Assembly (NCBI GenBank): GCA_037349105.1
Contig: JAYJMM010000109.1
Span: 2,927,001-2,991,000, forward strand
Direction: 5' to 3'
Length of the DNA: 64,000 nucleotides
From: Limnomonas spitsbergensis
Lineage: Eukaryota > Chlorophyta > Chlorophyceae > Chlamydomonadales
Of the stretch, positions 47,901 to 58,800 are shown one piece after another. The notes under the pieces were generated by a model that worked only from the letters and a program-made list of their open reading frames with translations, was not told the origin of the DNA and searched no databases. Position numbers and translations under genes: made by a program. The first letter of the stretch is position 1. Every line of letters begins with the position of its first letter.

Positions 47901-50900
47901 GCCCCAGTCGATGAGCTCGCGGCTCGGGCTCACCGCTGGGCTGTATAGACCAAGATCGAGCAGATCTGGAACGCAGGTGCAGGCCAAAGTGGGAGGCTAG
48001 GGTTTGGGGTTGAGTTCTAGGTTTTAGAGTTCATAAGTTTTAGGGAGTATGAAGCACAGTGATGGGGCAGATACTAGTACTAGTTCCGAGAAGATCGCCT
48101 CAACAGTGGGACAGAGCCAGATGCACACTGGGCATCCTGAGCAGCACAAAGCAAACGTCCTGTGTCCTTTGACAAGTTAAGTGGCTTGAACTGATGGGAC
48201 CCTAGGCTGTTGATGCAGAGAACCGTTGTCGAAACCGCCCATACTCCTATCTGTGCCCGGATGGTAACGGTGCGGATGTGGCTTCGGCCCCAAGCTGCGC
48301 CGCTCCCTGAACCCACACACCCCTAGGGGGGCGTAGTTTTTCTTTCTTTCTATCTGTGCCCAAGCCCCACCTAAGCCTCCGCAGGCTGTCATGGGGTTCT
48401 CAGCAGCCACAGGCAGCGCCCTCGGATCCTTCAAAGGCTCTGGTAGTCGCGGCAGCTTCTCCGTGGCTCTCACGAACGGCATCAGGGTCCCAAAGTGACC
48501 GATTGAACGGCTGCCGGCTGTCCCAGATGTATCAATGCGCACCTCCCAAGGCTCACTGGAAAGCGGATGGGGGGGATCAAGCACAAGCAAGGGGGGGGAG
48601 GGATCAAGCACAAGCAGGGGAGAGGGGAATCAAGCACAAGCAGGGGGGGGGGGGATCAAGCACATGCAGGGGGGGGGGGGGGATCAAGCACATGCAGGGG
48701 GGGGGGGGTCAAGCACATGCAGGGGGGGGGGGGGGATCAAGCACATGCAGGGGGGGGGTCAAGCACATGCAGGGGGGGGGGGGGTCAAGCACATGCAGGG
48801 GGGGGGGGGATCAAGCACATGCAGGGGGGGGTCAAACACATGCAGGGGGGGGGGGTCAAGCACATGCAGGGGGGGGGGGGGGGGGTCAAGCACAGGCAAG
48901 GGGGGGGGGGTCAAGCACATGCAGGGGGGGGGGATCAAGCACATGCAGGGGGGGGGATCAAGCACATGCAGGGGGGGGGGGTCAAGCACATGCAGGGGGG
49001 GGGGGGGGTCAAGCACAGGCAGGGGGGGGGATCAAGCACATGCAGGGGGGCGGGGGGGGGTCAAGCACATGCAGGGGGGGGGATCAAGCACATGCAGGGG
49101 GGGGGTCAAGCACAGGCAGGGGGGGGATCAAGCACAGGCAGGGGGGGGGTCAAGCACATGCAGGGGGGGGGGGGGGTCAAGCACATGCAGGGGGGGGGGG
49201 GGGATCAAGCACATGCAGGGGGGGGGGATCAAGCACATGCAGGGGGGGGGGGTCAAGCACATGCAGGGGGGGTGGGTCAAGCACATGCAGGGGGGGGGGT
49301 CAAGCACATGCAGGGGGGGGGGTCAAGCACATGCAGGGGGGGGGGGTCAAACACATGCAGGGGGGGGGGTCAAGCACATGCAGGGGGGGGGGGGGATCAA
49401 GCACGAGCGTGGGGGGGGGGGATCAAGCACATGCAGGGGGGGTGGGTCAAGCACATGCAGGGGGGGGGAAATCAAGCACAGGCAAGGGGGGGGTCAAGCA
49501 CATGCAGGCGGGGGGGGATCAAGCACATGCAGGGGGGGGGTCAAGCACATGCAGGGGGGGGGGGATCAAGCACATGCAGGGGGGGGGGATCAAGCACATG
49601 CAGGGGGGGTGGGTCAAGCACATGCAGGGGGGGGGGATCAAGCACATGCAGGGGGGGGGGATCAAGCACATGCAGGGGGGGGTCAAGCACATGCAGGGGG
49701 GGGGGATCAAGCACATGCAGGGGGGGGGGATCAAGCACATGCAGGGGGGGGGATCAAGCACATGCAGGGGGGGGGGGATCAAGCACATGCAGGGGGGGGG
49801 GGGGGGGGTCAAGCACATGCAGGGGGGGGGAAATCAAGCACAGGCAAGGGGGGGGGGTTAAGCACATGCAGGGGGGGGGGGGGTCAAGCACATGCTGGTG
49901 GTGACGGGGGTGTCACGTTCATGAGGGTGGGGAGGGGAGGGGGGAAGTCAAGCAAATAGCAATCTCCAGGCATTGCTTATGCACTAATGCTTGTGGGTAT
50001 GTGATGGATGCCTCCAGCAAGCAGCCTCCTTCGGGATGTGATGCGGGTAGCACACAGTGCAGTCAATGGGCAGCACACAGGACTGGCTTGAGGTGAACCC
50101 ATAACTCGCTTGCAACCAGCCCCCCTCTGCCCCCGGATTGTGTCCGAGGGGTTGGAAGGCTGGCCTGATTGCCTGAAAAGGCCTGACCTTGGACGAGGAT
50201 TTCATGCAGCCCTCTTGCCTCTCTCAACGAGAGGCAGCTCATGCAGCATGACTGCATGCGCACAAAGATCTACCGTACTCCCCCCTCCCTTCCCACCCTC
50301 GACCGCCACATTACTTTCCCTCATAACCTCGCTGGCAGCATGTTCTTCCCATCAAAATCTGGGTGACACGCAAGCTCCCTTGTGTAACACTCGCCGACAA
50401 GCAAGTCCCCATCCTCCAGCATCATTCCCCTCGCCCCGCCGCCCCTCCGGGAAGCTCACCGGAGCAGCAGCGCATTGTATGAATGGACTTTAAAGCCTGA
50501 GGTGGCCAGCGCCTCCTCAATCCGCGCATCTGCCCGCATCATCACGGGCTCGTACCGACGGTTGTAGAACACCTGCCCAGCGTCCACTGCGGCTGACACC
50601 TGAGCGCAGCAGCAAGCTTTGAGGGTCAAGGTATGGGGTCAAGGCATTCCCATCACCAAACCTGAGCACGGCAGCAAGCTTCGCAGACCAAGGCATTCCC
50701 ACCACCAAACCAGAGCGCAGCAGGAAGCTTTGGGGTGAAGATATTCCCAACATCAAACCTGTGCGCAGCAGCAAGCTTCGAAGACCAAGGCATTCCCACC
50801 ACCATACCTGCCTCTCCGTGCTAGACCTTGCTTAAAGCTAGCATAGCAGCAGCCGGGTGCACACAAAATATCCATAACGTCTTAAGAGCGTCATACCCCT

Positions 50901-53900
50901 AGCTAGCATCACCCTTCCCCCCATCCAATGGCCTAAAAAGCCTTCATACTCTTCATAGCCATGGCAGTTCAAATCCCACAGTATGTTCTGAATACCTGTC
51001 TAATAGCCTCCAAGTATGGCCCGCGCTTGAAGACAACCGCGGCTCCAGCTCCATACCGCTGGACAAGATCACGATTCAATGCGGCCAGCGCCAGCTGCAG
51101 CCACAGGAGCGAAGCGCCGCCCGGGCGCCACGAGCTGCCTGATGCCGTGTCGTCTCCATCCTGCACACCGACAAACACTTGCAAAATGACGAGGAGCTGG
51201 TGTCTCGACAAGGTTTGTGTGCAGCCTTAACCCTAAGCAGGAAAGCTGCAGGACTCTGGAGCAGCAACCTCACCAGGCCCTGACCTCAAGAGGCTCAAGG
51301 GATGGGATATTGTTCTTCATACGATGAGCCTAGGCTAGGCATGATGGCATGATGCTGCACATGTTGTGCCCCATGTTCCCTGTCTAACACAACCAAGCCC
51401 ACCAATGGGAGCGTCATCTTGCACCTCCAGGGCCAGCCCCCTCTCACCTCATCTGGCGAGTGCACGTAGAGGAAAGTGATCTGTCCCCCCAGCAGGTTGG
51501 CGGTGCGAGCAGCCTCACTGAGGGCAGGGTTGTCGTGGATGCGCAGGTCCTGGTACAAGGAATGAGGGGTTAGGGTAGGGTTGGGGGTCAGGGTCATCGG
51601 GTGTAAGCCCAGGGCTTTGGGCGCATGGCCTGAAAGCCAGGACAGAGATTCATGAGGGCACTCAGGGACTACACGCCGATGTGCACCATATGAGTGTATT
51701 GCAACAAGGCACACAGAGCCCAACACTGGGAGTTGGGGCAGTGCTCTGCAGCCCATCAGCTGAGAGCAACACTGACGAACTCACAGACAAACTTGAATCC
51801 CACCTCCACCTTGTCATCCAGGTCGCACTCGAGATGTTCTTGATTAGAGGGCGCTTACCAACGTCAGCATCTCCCAGCACACCCACAAGCTGCAGCTGCC
51901 ATGAGGCGGTCCTCCTGTACCATCCCCCCTCCCAGAATGTTCACGAGCTGTTGCTGCTGCTGTGAGGCGGTCCTCCTGTACCATCCCCCCTCCCAGAATG
52001 CCCAAGAGCCGTTGCTGCTGTGAGGCGGTCCTCCTGCCTTGCCCTCCTTTCCCAACCCGCCCACCTGTCGAAGCCATACGATGACATTGCTGGACCCTGG
52101 CGGCGCCTGCCCTTTGCTGCCTTGCGTCCGTGTCCTGGCCTTCTTGCCCGCCAGCTTCCTCGCTGGCCTGCTGGTCATGCTATTGTGATGTGCCGCCCCG
52201 ACGTTGAGCATCTCCAGGTTGCGTCCAGACTGCGTGGCCGCGGAGGAGCCGACAGAGGCGAGCAGTGGGGTGGCGACTTTTTCACCGGTGGGCAGATTGG
52301 AGGGGCCTCGGGCAGCGGCAGCGGCGGCTGGCTCCGGGTCTTGGAATGAGCCGTCGTCCAGCATCCTCTGTGCCAGGGACTGGATACGGCCCCTGCAGAG
52401 TGCACAAGCCAGGGTGGAGTGAGGGGGACAACATCGCATCTGATCCCATGGTAGCCCACCTAGGGATGTGGCTGAACGGGTGGCTTCCTTAATCCACGCC
52501 TCAGGGCGTATCATTTCTTCATTTATTTATTACCAGCTGATCCACAGCTCGGCATCAGTACTCAGCGGCCTCGCAGGCCCTGTGCGACAACGGTGGGGCC
52601 ATCTCCCTGGGGCAACACTCCCTGATCGGTGGTTGGCTAATGGTTTCATTGCTGGAGGAAGCAGTTACTAGTGTCAGCATGGTATGCCTGATCCCTGCGC
52701 GCACAGACCGCCGGCTGCACTCAGGTTCCGTAGTCAGGGGAGCAAGCAGGCTGAAGACTCTGCCTGTTCCCACCTACATCCCTCCGCCTCCCATTGCCCA
52801 GCCTCCTACCTGTCCAGGACCTGCCACCCCTTGAAGTCCTTGATGTCCTCCTCGCCCTCATAGTCCGCCTCCTGCTCATCGGCATACAGCATCTCGCCCT
52901 CCTCCTCCTCGTCCTCATCCTCATACTCGATATCCTCATCGTCCATCTCCTCCCCCTCCTCCCCCTCTTCAGCCTCGTCCCACTCATCTCCCTCGTTGCC
53001 AGTTGCCTTCACCGTTTGGCGGGATTGGGGCACAGCCGCCGGCGGGCCGGGCGACCGAGATGTCCCGGGCGGGCCTGCTGCCTGGAACGCACCCGCTGCA
53101 TAAGCTGGTGGGGCCTGTGCGCCAGGGCCTGTTGCAGGCGGTGCAGCAGCGGCCACAGGCTCCTGCAGGGGCTCCGGGCGCTGCCGTGGCAGCTGCCATG
53201 GCTGCGTGCGCGAAAGAAGGAGCAGGCGGCATGTGGTGTAAGCAGGCGGGCAAAGGAAATTTGTACTGCAGTACTTTACTAGGCTTGGAAATTTTCCCCT
53301 TGAGGAGAAGCGTGCACAACGTTGTGTGAAATCTCAAGTCAAGTGGAGCAGCAGCAAAGATGAAGAAGGCAATTACCAGTGTCAAGTCCTTACACCATTT
53401 TGGCGCGAAGAATGCAACGCCCAACCAACGGCAAGAAGAGACGTGCATGCACACGTGTGATTAGAGGGACGAGTCTTCCTAGCTTGGAGCTGCCACCCAC
53501 ATTGTTACAGAATGAGAGGAGCTGCATTCTACGGATGGCATTGGGCACCAGCATGGCCATCTCCTTGTACAGCTCTTCACACCCCACGGCGCCGGCCACG
53601 GAGAAAATCCCCTCGAAGCGATCACGCATCTCAGAAGCGCTAATGGCCCCGGTTCTGCGAAGCAAGAAGCAGGTTGCGGCAGCGTTCAGATGTTAATCCC
53701 CAATGATACGGCATGGGCTTTAGCCTCCAAAAGATCCATGTCAGAGTTCCTACACGACGCGCACAGATCAGCTCTGAATCCCTCCCCTCACCGCCCCCAT
53801 CCTCTAGCAGGAACTTGCAGACGGTTAGTGCACACATGTGTCCCCATCTGCCTTCCCATTCCTCCAATTCTCACAAGAACTCCTTTCCATCGCTCTTGGC

Positions 53901-54595
53901 CATCTCCATCGCCCATGCGTCCCCCTGCGTGAGTTCCCTCATACGCCGTGCCAGTAAGCGGTTGCGGTCCTGCAGGGTGACAGGGCCCCAGAACCGCAGC
54001 CACTGCTCATGTATGTCTTGTAGTTCAGGGCCCGACAGCACGCGGGGCTGACGGGGCGGCGGAGGCGCTGCGGGGACGGGGGCGCTGGGTCGCTGAGGTG
54101 CCAGCGGGGGGCCTGCTCCTGCAGGCCCTGGTGGGATGAGCTTAGGCCTCTACTTGAACACAAGGGAAGGGGGGTGGGGCAATGATTGGTGTGCAGGGTG
54201 GAGATATGATATGTAGGGGAAGGAGTCAATGATGCGGTGAGCAGAGGAGCGCAGGGGGGGAGCAGTGCATGGGCTGCCATGGAGAGGGTATATAGGGAGC
54301 ATGGGCGCATGCTATGCTGAAATAGGGCAAGGACGCATACCAGGCTGGGCATGGCAGGCCACTGTGGGCCAGAGGCTGCGGGAGGCTGGCTGGACCCATT
54401 GTCTGGGCGTAAGGCCTGGGGCACATGGCTTGAAGCTCTCGTGAATGACCTGCCGTCAACCCGGCGGACCGCTGAGCCGTCGGGTCTTCTGCACGCTGAT
54501 GCTGACGATAGCTCGGCTCCCTTTCCAGTGGCGCACAAGAGAGGTGGGGGTGCGCCCAAGCACGAAGGGCTGCGGCTCAGGCAGTGCGGCCTCAT
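44916..54595 (-). CDS. Cryptochrome/photolyase-family protein with long N-terminal extension (15 exons)
   Basis: Exons: 54341-54595, 53875-54149, 53501-53654, 52810-53201, 52065-52392, 51448-51549, 50996-51160, 50460-50599, 48371-48555, 47704-47965, 46740-47082, 46354-46474, 46039-46094, 45529-45798, 44916-45080. All 14 junctions keep phase, giving 1,070 residues. The photolyase module begins at ~462: [106 protein letters not shown], and a DPSG...WVPEL...YLHTPWEAP end. By eye alignment to E. coli photolyase, Asn is at the flavin N5 position (~900, as in photolyases; plant cryptochromes have Asp), and the two inner electron-transfer tryptophans (~881, ~904) are present. The first ~460 residues are Pro-rich, then an unrecognised helical region, then a very acidic stretch. 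Blue-light receptor or DNA-repair photolyase cannot be decided. Confidence 0.82.
47238..47440 (-). repeat. Family B repeat, inverted, with ~59-bp tandem amplification
   Basis: On the minus strand: GGCCAACGGCCGTATGCCGG then TCAAGGTTTGGTCC, as in family B copies near 1015 and 6517. The adjacent CTTGCTGCACCAAACTTTG / GGCCCAGGCAGC segments repeat about three times at 59-bp spacing. It lies in the intron between exons 47704-47965 and 46740-47082. Confidence 0.65.
48568..49893. repeat. G-rich minisatellite (~60 units) abutting a 3' splice site
   Basis: Units consist of a run of 6-18 G followed by (A)TCAAGCACATGCAG on the plus strand; a few read CACAAGCAG or CACAGGCAG. On the transcribed (minus) strand the unit is CTGCATGTGCTTGAT plus a C-run. 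The array occupies about 1.3 kb of the ~1.9-kb intron before exon 48371-48555 and ends about 12 nt from its acceptor. Three very long overlapping frames (445-501 codons) run through it on the plus strand purely because of the repeat. Confidence 0.95.
50590..50815. repeat. Tandem copies of a splice-acceptor segment
   Basis: On the minus strand the acceptor of exon 50460-50599 (GCTTGCTGCTGCGCTCAG) is repeated upstream in at least three diverged copies about 55-60 bp apart (near 50665, 50715 and 50770), each followed by GTTTGGTG or similar. The copies sit within the upstream intron. Confidence 0.7.
51870..52040. repeat. ~60-bp intronic tandem repeat
   Basis: Three units of TGAGGCGGTCCTCCTG, then TACCATCCCCCCTCCCAGAA. 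They lie in the intron between exons 52065-52392 and 51448-51549 of the cryptochrome-family gene, close to the donor. Confidence 0.75.
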
Positions 54596-55885
54596 CCGAC
54601 CAGGCTGGGACCGACCTGCTGTTTTCCTAATCGATTACAAGATGCGAGTGCTGCCCGCGGCGAGACCTGCTCGGCTCATCGTCTTCGACATTGATGTGGG
54701 GGGCAGGAAGTGTGAGAAGAGTGATGCATGTGTGGTACCCAAGATGTTGCAATATTTAACTTTCCTGTTGCTTGCTCACGACCCCTTTTCCTTACAGAGG
54801 ATACAGATCAAGATTCTTGGTTAACCGGTTTACATCTGTATTCGGCAATAGGTCTCGAACTACTGGGATTCTGCACAGGTCTGGCAGAGGGAGTATAAGT
54901 ACAGAGGCGGACAACAAAAAGCTATGCTGCTGAGTCCAGCACTATCTTCTGTGCCCCTGAAGCAGTCGAGGTAGGACAAATCTTCCCCAATCCAGCATCT
55001 CAGCACCGGTTAATGAGGGCAGAAGTTTTCAAGAGCGACAGCCAGCTTCTCACACAAGAAAGCATGAGCCTGCATGGCCCATGAAGGGATTAGGGCACAC
55101 ATGCGCTGGGTAGGAGCTCGGCTGGTGTATGACCTGTTGGGGGCAAAGGAATTGACTGTAAAAGCCTAGGCTGACAGTTCCCTTGAGCCCGGCCAGCACA
55201 TGGGTTGGACACTCTTGTTCAGCTGTGTCTCTTCAGTTCCGAAATACAGTTGTGAGGACCATGGCTGCTGGTCGGTGGGATGTCTGGCAACAATTGCAAT
55301 ATCATTGAAAGTTAGAAACTATAAGCAAGGAGTGTATGAACCAAATACCATAGTATCACATTACAAGTCGCCTCACAACTTCCTAAACCGTTTACTTCAC
55401 CTCAACATCTGAAAATCTGCTTGACCGTATTGGGAACACTGATACGGATAGGCGCCGGCACAGGTAGTTACGATACGCTGTTCATAGCGCATATAAATAT
55501 GAAATAATGTTAAGATGACCGAAGGCACTGAGTGCATAGAATTAAGTTACTATAAAGGGCATGCAGGCAAGCATTACTGTATGCTAAGCTAAGCAAATAT
55601 CCCTATCAACATCCCAAAGGCGGATACCAAGGGCGCATACCATAATAGGAACAAAATGAAACTAAATACCAGTCCGTACCGATGCGTTCAAAAATAGTGT
55701 ATGGAGCTGGTTCCCTGCTCTACCACCCTGATCCCCTGTCACTCCTACCACCCTGATTCCCTGCTCTGCCACCCTGCTCCCCCGTTACATTCATCCCTCA
55801 CGGCCTCAAGCTGTCACGGGCCTGAGTTTGATGCGGAGTCATAAAGCCCTCCGCGCCTCGCTCTACCCTGGGTCTACGTGTGCTC
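54596..55885. other. Intergenic region between SBNO-like and cryptochrome-family genes
   Basis: About 1.3 kb. The left end should hold the cryptochrome-family promoter; the right end is the 3' flank of the SBNO-like gene, with a short imperfect repeat of CTACCACCCTGAT near 55720-55790. No exon was recognised. Confidence 0.45.
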
Positions 55886-58800
55886 TCACAGGACAAGATA
55901 CACCATAATGTCATCCTCCGGGTCCACCTTGTCCGATGTTCGGCAGTTTCCACCGCGCCTGAACAAGGTGTTGTCCTGGACGAGCTCCAGGAGGATGGCA
56001 CACATCAGCATACAGGAGTTGCGCGCGTGGGGGCTGCTGCAGCCAAAGTGCTGAGTCAGGGCATGGGCGGTCATCCCACCACTGCCTGCAGCCTCCAGAC
56101 GGGCGAGCACGGACGCGCGTGTGATCGCGGCCCTCCCCATCTTGACCCCAGGTGTCGCACTGGCAGGGGGTAAGCCAGGGGCGCAGTCAGAGCCCTGGGC
56201 TTGCAAGTGAGACACGAGGCGTTGCTGGTGCAAGGACGGTGAGAATGTCAGCTCCTGGGCTGCAAGGGGACTGGGCCACCGAGCAGGGAGGGCCTTGGAG
56301 CCTGCCTCGGGCGTCGCCTGGAGGTCCAGCCGCCTGACCGGGCTGACGCTGGAGCCTCCCAAGGCACCAGCAGACATGCCCCTGCCGGCCCCGCCAGTCC
56401 CAGCCCTGCCGGCAGCTGAGGGCTGGCTGGACCTCCGCTCCACCAGACCCGTGACGGGGCTCTCGCTACCGCCAGTCGTAGCTCCGCTGCAACGCCTCAT
56501 CTGGGAGTGGGGGCTGGGGGGCGAGCCAGAGGCGTTGTGGAGATCGACAACCTTCCTCCTGCCGGCTTGCAGCCTCCTGAGCTCTGACTGTGCCCTGTCC
56601 CGCTCCTCTGCCCTCAGGGTCAGCTGCTGCCGCAGCTCCTTGACCTCCGCCTCACAGCCGTCCAGGCGCCTACGCTCCTCCAGCAGTTGCTGCTGCTGAG
56701 AAGACTCCTTCAGGATATGAGCCTGGCGCATGTCCTCCAGCTGATCTTTCATGTCCTTCTCAGCGTGTCGCTTGCCCAGATCAGCAGCCTGCAGCAAAAA
56801 GAGGGACAGATGTGATTCTCCCAGCTGCAATGCAACTGTGCTGTGTATGATGAGCAGGATGCTCACCGTGCGGCAACATGCCGCTGGTCTAGACGGCAGG
56901 CCTTAACGCTTGGTGATCCTTTCAGTTTATACAGTTTCCACACAACAAGCGTCGACGCAAGTCCCTTCCAGTGAATCACGACCACCTCATTTACCTTCTT
57001 TATCTGCTCATGCATGTGCTCCTTGTACTGCAGCTCCACTTCAGCCTTGGCAGCCGCCTGCAGGCCTGCCAGGGCTGTGCCTGCTGTGCTGCCCTGCCAC
57101 TCGCCACGCTGCGCCTCCAGCTGTCCCCACTGCTGCCGGGCTTCCTTCAGCTGCGCACGCAGTTCAGAGAGCTCAATCTCTGCATGCTCCTCCGCCTTGC
57201 GCTTGCCGATCTCAGCTGCCTGCAGAAAGTAGACACGGAGCGGGGCATTTGTATGCAAATAAATAACACGCCCTGAGGTGTAGATGATGGAAGCCACCCC
57301 TTCTGGTCGTAGCACAGGGTAGGCCACCATTTTCAGGGCATGTCACGTACAAGCCCGTGGTCAAACAGGCAATGCTTGTTGCTTGTATGCCCTTGAGGAC
57401 AAAAAATCACAAGAGTTAGAGTTCAGAGCGTGCATTCCCTCCCTGACTGGAAGATCCAGTCTTTCCCTCCTCTCACCTTTTTCAGCTTGGTGTACAAGTC
57501 ATCCTGCGGGGCGGAATGCGGTGCAGGGGTGGGGCGGGATGGGAGCAGGACGCCCTGGCTGCCCCGGACGGATGCAGGAGGCGTAGCAAAGGAGTCAGCT
57601 GCTCCGGCCGGATCCCTGCGCAGGCCCATGTCTGGGGAGGCAGCTGCATTGGCAGTGGCAGGAGGTTCGGCAGCTCTGGCCGAGGGAGCCACCGCTGCAC
57701 TGCCCGGCCCAGCGCCCAGGTCCATGGCCTCTGCACCTTCATCCGAGCCCAACGGCTGGTGATCTGTCTCGGCGGCGGCGAGGACCTCAGAGTTTTTGCG
57801 TTGCCTCTTGGTCTCACGGTCTGAGTCCAAATCCCCGCCGAGCCGAATCTCGCGCTTCGGACCTCCAGAGGATGCAGACGGCGTGGCCTGCAGGCTGAAC
57901 AACGACAGCGGGGAGACCTGGCCAGCGGCTAGAGGCGCAGACCTCGCTCCGGCTCCCTCAGAGCCCACCGGTAGGGGGCTGACCTGTGAAGAGAACAAGG
58001 GGTGCGGCGGTGTGGATCTAGCAGATTATACGGTTGACCAATCAGTTGACACGCTCATCTCCTTGACAGTGGACGGATCTCTACATTCCTCAATGCGAGC
58101 CAATTCTGTCCCGAGGGCAGCTGCCTCATCGTGTGAGGGCAAGGAATAGCTCTGTGATATTACGGCAAAGCATGCCATGCAGCTTGAAGTATAGGCCCCA
58201 CCCCAGCCCTGAAAATACGTACAGTGCAAGGTCGCCGTGGCGTGGTCCGCTGCCCTTTAGACCCCCATTCAGGCATCGGCGTCTTTTCCTTTTCCTCGTC
58301 CTCAAGGTCTGCCTCCTCCGCGCTCGACTCTGAATCATCTTCCTCGTCCTCCTCCTCGCTGTCATTGTCGGCACCGTTCGCTTCAGGATCCTCCGAGCCC
58401 TCGTCGCCGCACTCCATGTCCGACGCGTCGCTGGGCAGGTCAAACGCCTTGTCGTCGTCGCTGTCCCCATCCTCCAGCTCTTCTTCCTCCGCCTCCTCCG
58501 CCCGTGCAGCAGCCATGACAGCAGCCTTGGCAGCGGCTCGGGCTGCTTGCCGGCCGGATAGCGGTTGCTGCAGCCCGAGGTCCTTGTCCTTGGGATCGCT
58601 GTCAGGCAGCTGTGCTGCTGGCTCGGCAGCGACGGCTGTGCTGATCTCCTGGCCTGCTGCCCGTGCCCTGCTTCCTGCTGCTGCCCCTGCTGTGGCTGCA
58701 AGTGACGCCTGCGCCTCCAGCCGCTGCCCTATCGGCATGTTGTCATCATCATCCTCGTCGTCTGACGAGATCACGACGACGAACTTCTGCAGCTGGTGCT

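Noticed and set aside
48356..49959. Three overlapping plus-strand frames of 445-501 codons rich in Gly, Gln, His
   Set aside because: They exist only because the minisatellite unit lacks stops; all three frames stay open and the region lies in an intron of a well-supported minus-strand gene.
53390..54595. Separate small gene upstream of the cryptochrome module
   Set aside because: All five exons join in phase to the module and no stop or polyadenylation-like break is seen; kept as one gene, with a test proposed.
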